Shown piece after piece: positions 59,257-64,000 of a stretch of DNA of 64,000 nucleotides. The stretch is from Dastarcus helophoroides. Its lineage: Eukaryota; Arthropoda; Insecta; Coleoptera; Bothrideridae. The notes beneath the pieces were generated by a model. That model worked only from the letters and a program-made list of their open reading frames with translations. It ran no database searches and was not told where the DNA came from. Position numbers and translations under genes: made by a program. Position 1 is the stretch's first letter; each line of letters starts with the position of its first letter. The stretch covers positions 18,773,629 through 18,837,628 of the forward strand of contig CM053327.1 of NCBI GenBank assembly GCA_028583605.1. The letters run 5' to 3'.

Positions 59257-61613
59257 TTGCAACATGTACTATGTGACCTGCAAAAATTATATGTAGCATT
59301 CGCTGTGACCTCTTATATTTCGCTGTAGCCTCCAGGTCTGCAGGTCACAACGTACCCCAGCTTAAAATTCGCCCATGTCTTCGGAATGCTATTTAGAGCT
59401 CATAACCGAAAATTTTGCAGAAGGTCATTTCGACCACCTGGTACCGGCAAAAGTGTCCGGTTAGTTCAGCACTTTGCCGCTGGCGCTGGAGGTCTATATG
59501 CATTATATGTGCTACGTACCGTGTGGCCTTTGCGCATATTTAACCAAGTGAAATTGTATGGCTCGTACGTTAGGCCCTTTCGCTAGCGGCAACGTCGAAA
59601 TGGCGCGTCCTCTGTCGCATTTCGCGACTTCTCTTTCTAAATTACTACATCGCTGCGCGACGAGTTTCGTTTTGGATTTAAAATAGTCTCCGTGCGGGGA
59701 ACTCTACTCTCCGTACCTACTTTACTCATAAACAAGCGCCAGCGTCTACTATTTATGATTTCGTTATTAGTGGAGATAGAAAATCGGTTAAATGGGCAAA
59801 GTATTGCAGACTTTTATGGCTATGAACATGACATTAAAAAGATAATTGAATACCGGCTTGTTTTAAATTCTGCTGAAAATTCTTTATTTGCAGTCCGATT
59901 AAGAAAAAGACCGCTAATCATTTTGGCATAGTTTCTCAAAATCTTCACAGTAATGCGATTAAGTATTTTTATGTTGAATAATTTCTGAGAAAATTATATC
60001 TGCTTAGTTTTTATTGTGGACGTTATATTGGATTATTTTCTTTTCCTAATGCAGTCAAAAGTGAAACACAGTAGTTGTCTCAAAAAAATATTTATGATAT
60101 TTATTTCAAGTAGTAAGCCATGTAAAAACAACTTTCTTGAATGAATAAATGCATTAATAACTTCGATGTATAAATACATTTTTTTTCGACGGTGTACGTA
60201 TTTGGTCCTTTCAAGAAAATAAACTGAATAAATTTGAGCTTTAAGGTCTTGTAGATTTAAAGTTTACTAGGTCCTGCAAACATTTTACAAATTGATAGTA
60301 TTTTGAATGTATATAATTATTTTTAGTTAGTTTTGAATTTTGTAATGGAAATCTGACAAAAATTTTAATATGTAAGAGGTAGCTACTCGGCCTGTCAAAT
60401 AATAAAGTCTTCTAGTAACAAAATTTATTCACTCGATCACACTTGCCATATTCTAACACGAACGACTGTACAACAACTTGAATCGACTTGTCTTTCTAAT
60501 GTCTAATAATGCGCGGGAGCTGCCGGTGACAGTCGAGCAGACGTCTGTCATTGCGGTTGACCGCCAAATTTAAATTTAAATTTTATCGTCCTACAAATAA
60601 TAGGGCTATTAAGTTTTCGCTATCAGTGACACAAGAAAGTTGCCCAACGTTACCAGAACCGTGATGACAGATGTCAGAGGCCTAGCGCCCCCTGCGACAC
60701 AAATTCAGAGGGCAGCACATTGCGATCTAGCAGAATCAAATAACTTTGTTGCCATCGGAATAGGTTGTCATTAGTTCTATTAGTACTACCAATACTATTG
60801 TATTAGAGTTGTTATATTTAATTTATTAGATATATTTTGTTGAGGAAATTCATGATACTTCCACCGGCGGTTTAAGTAAAAATTTTTTAGGCTTGAACTG
60901 TTAAAATGAAAGAAATAAGTAGGTATTCTAATGAGGTTTGCAAAAGAAACCAAGCATTTAAATTCAGTCAATAAATAATTTAGTAATTTGTATTGGGAAA
61001 CAGTTTTGAAGAAATAGTTACAATTTAACATAAAATTAGCATTGTATAAAAAAACACAAATATTAGTTATTGTTTTTGTTTAATGATTCAAAATTTCTTG
61101 AAAATTTAAAATTGTCACACAATAGTCGAATTTTTTTGAAATATCTCACATTCATTCAATGTTAAGACTTTTCTTTTAAATGTTAATTTGTTTTAATTAA
61201 TCTTTTCATTTTAAACTCAGGGTTTTAGGAAAGCAGTAAAATTTTGAAAGAAAAAATAAAATTTTGCTCAACTTTTAAAATATCTAAAAAAAGTTGAAAT
61301 TTTAAGGCAGTTTGTCCTTTTTTAGAATATTATCTGTTTTAACAAAATTCTCAATACCAACTTGCAACCTTACCATAATAAAATAATTTTAAATTATTTT
61401 AACCTTCATTATATTAAACAATATGACGTCACACTTTGTAAAAACTGTTACATGTAGAATATTATTACCATTTTGTTTTAAGTTAGTTACCCAAATTACA
61501 CCAAATTCTAATCAAAATGGTGAGAAAATTATAATCGTTTGAAAAAACCGCATTTCGAAGATTTTTTCCAAAATAAAATTGTCAATAAATTAAGGAATAC
61601 AGCAATTAACCAT
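59254..61613. other. No gene recognised; two GC-richer islands
   Basis: Islands at about 59330-59700 and 60460-60720 have more CG dinucleotides than the surroundings. The frames 59386-59586 and 59692-59931 lie in or beside the first, but match no family I know. They could be old elements or regulatory DNA. Confidence 0.4.
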
Positions 61614-61943
61614 CTAGACGTTCAAATATGAAATATCCATGTTTCAATTAATGGAAAAAGCAGGAAATGATAGATTAAGTAGATTTTTTTAAAATGTTTA
61701 ACTATATTCTAATAGATGACAGCACTGGTTTTTCAACATAAATATTTTTATTGAGCATTTAAATACAACCAAAAATTCAAACATTTCGCCGCTCTCTAGA
61801 TGCCAAAACATGAAATATATGTTTGAATTAATGGAAAAAGCAGTAAGTGATGCCTTAGGATTTATTTTTTAATGTTTAGCTATATTCTGAAAGATGACAC
61901 CACCACCTTTTAAACAAGATTAAATACAATTAAAAATGCAAAC
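61614..61943. repeat. Two direct copies of a ~150-170 bp unit
   Basis: Units at about 61614-61782 and 61796-61943 share CTAGA, AATTAATGGAAAAAGCAG, ATGTTTARCTATATTCT, GATGACA, TTAAATACAA and AAAATTCAAAC/AAAATGCAAAC in the same order. They have diverged, and the second is shorter by a small deletion. Confidence 0.75.
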
Positions 61944-64000
61944 GTATTCACTAAACTTGAATTTGGCGCCATTAGTGGGGAAACGAACGTCAAGATATTA
62001 ATCATCTTTCATAACATTGCAATGCGAAAATAATTCTTACTGCCGCTTGTCGTAAGTCTTAGTACGTAGCTGTAAGTAGAGTCAGTACAAATACCATAAA
62101 ATGTACAAGTTTGACTTGCAGAGCCAATGTAAGACGTAAATATTATGTTTTAAAAAACGCGGACCTGTCAACTTAAATGTCCAACCAATAGAAATTCACA
62201 GATCACCTGATAAATTTGAACCAATAACATTTTAGAATGCGTCGCGGTTTTTAACTCTACATTTTAAATATTGCTTCCAGCACATTCATTACAGAAAATT
62301 TGTGAACAATACTTCGTATTATTTGTTGCCCCTTACTTAATTCAACATTAGCCAAATTTCTTATTTGCTGTTAAATAATGTGTAATTGTTTAGTATTGAT
62401 AAGATTTAATTACTTTGAGATACGTTGTGAAACATATTCACAAATGTCTGGATTTTCAGTACTTTTGCCTCCGGCCTATCTCTCATACCACCTTCATAAA
62501 TCTTTCAAGTATTATATCATGATATTTGTCAAAGAATAAAGTGAAATTAAGTCGAAATATAAAAAAGATGTTTGGTAATCATCTGAAAAAAAAAACAGTT
62601 GTTCGAATTTTTATTTGACATTTAGAGAAATAAATAATAACAATAATATAAAATAAATATACAATACTTGAATAAAGTTCTTTGAATAAGATATTATGTT
62701 CTGTAGCACTGAAATAAAGCCCTTCGATTAAACTATTACCTGTTAAAAAGTTACAATTATACAATGAAACTTTGCATTATAGTTATCACAATGTATCATT
62801 TGTTTGGAATTTTATATCATTTAAATTACATGTGCTTAAAAATCAACAAAAATCGCACTGAAAGGGGTTTGTATAAATTGTAAAACCATATGTGCGCATA
62901 TATGAATGAAAAATTGGAATTTCAAAAAGTAAGGCACATTTATTTTATATGCTCACTTTATTCATGCATTACTTTTAATAAGTACACTTGTTCTATAAAG
63001 CGGTATTACGTGGAATTTGTTCACTTAGATTTTAGGTAATACCGAGGAAAACTATAGAGAACTACACTATGACTGTCTGAACACTGAAACCGTTAATGCA
63101 TTAACATTTCTTGCATAAATTCTTTAAAACTAAAAATGTGGTTGTTTAATTCACAATTGTGTATCTTCATCTGGAATAATTGTCTTGATCGGGAGCATCG
63201 TTGTCTGGAACTTATCTAGAAGCCCTTGTTAAAAGACGTAGACTCCGTTTATGCAGAATTTTGAACACTAAAATAAGACTATCGTTACCAGTGATACATG
63301 TAAACATACCCTACCAAAATATTTTTAAAATTTGTCATATTTACCTTATTACATGCCAAAATTGAGCGCCGGTTTCTCAACATACTTGAAAACCAAAAAC
63401 AAAGGTTCAAAAAATTACATTAACCTCAACGAGTCATTGCTTCAATGACAGATGACAGAAGGTTTTGTTAACAATATCTACTTATGCTCGCATGTATTAA
63501 AAGAACAATTTGTCTACAAAGCAGCGGAGTAAATTTAAATGTACTTAATTTTTCAGGATGCGGTGGCGGCAAATTCAAATATTTATTGATAATAACATAT
63601 CTTTACTGACATATAAGTATTATTTATAAGTTAATTCTTTCATTCTGGTGTCTAAATGAAGTGAAATTTACATTTAAAAAAAGTCAATTCAATAAACCAC
63701 CAGATTTGGGACATTCTTGGACAGGCCGAACTTGATTTTTAAGAACTCCTCTTTCTTGATAATTTCTTAAGAGCAAAAAAATACCTAGTACTAAGACGAA
63801 AGTGTTACTAAACATTTTGTCAATCATAATTATTTGAGCGACATTTTATTTAACATATGGATCGGCAGGAGGGAAGGTGTAGAGAGGTTAATCATTTGGT
63901 TTTTTTTTTTCGCCCCACATTTCTTCTTATTGTGGTCCAATTGATTCGTAAAATTCACATGGAAATTAAAATTATTTGAATTAAATTTTTGTTTATAGGA
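61944..64000. other. No gene recognised
   Basis: AT-rich. The only frame of note is a 47-residue minus-strand one at 63684-63827 with a hydrophobic stretch (NTFVLVLGIFLLL); nothing else supports it as a gene. Confidence 0.4.

Noticed and set aside
57180..64000. Search for the N-terminal membrane exons of the cotransporter
   Set aside because: No stretch resembling the first six membrane segments was found on the minus strand; they are probably outside the window.

Overview
This is an AT-rich, repeat-dense piece of an arthropod (most likely insect) nuclear genome. It has spliced genes with mostly short GT-AG introns, and mariner/Tc1, hAT-like, PIF/Harbinger, RTE-, jockey- and RNase H-LINE remains. 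The order cannot be fixed from sequence alone. Only two host protein genes can be supported. I recognised no rRNA, tRNA or CRISPR.

Host genes. (1) A complete plus-strand tetraspanin of the eight-cysteine TspanC8 type (34090-39133; about 278 aa in nine or ten exons). It carries two adjacent, homologous, same-phase exons that look mutually exclusive. (2) The C-terminal part of a minus-strand SLC12 cation-chloride cotransporter of the NKCC/NCC type (46973-57172; 12 exons seen). Its N-terminal membrane exons are not in the window. The tetraspanin exon 5 and two cotransporter exons each hold one surplus base that breaks an otherwise conserved frame. This points to residual assembly indels or to decay; a third cotransporter junction is unresolved.

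Layout. 1-5.6 kb: a long-armed foldback element, a second inverted-repeat element and a dead RTE-type LINE. 6.7-7.7 kb: two abutting LINE fragments. 9.3-11 kb: a terminal-inverted-repeat (TIR) element next to a PIF/Harbinger relic with TTA target duplications. 11.4-13.2 kb: hAT-like element filled with degenerate A/T arrays. 15-18 kb: dispersed repeat plus a LINE with RNase H. 20-24 kb: jockey-like LINE split by a 273-bp MITE at its YADD box and by a 1.86-kb hAT-like element. 24.1-24.5, 30.6-31.2 and 45.1-45.5 kb: repeats carrying hammerhead ribozyme motifs, as known from Penelope-like elements. 26-29.8 kb: two decayed Tc1/mariner-superfamily transposons. 32-33.3 and 40.2-42 kb: two more foldback elements, either side of the tetraspanin gene. 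42.7-44.5 kb: two further TA-flanked elements, one with a zinc-finger remnant. 57.2-64 kb: no gene recognised.

The most interesting signals are the hammerhead ribozyme family (one copy essentially intact, with a palindromic helix III that suggests dimeric action), the duplicated tetraspanin exon pair, a long hairpin in the tetraspanin intron, and the nested insertions in the LINE. All calls come from reading the sequence; no database search was run.
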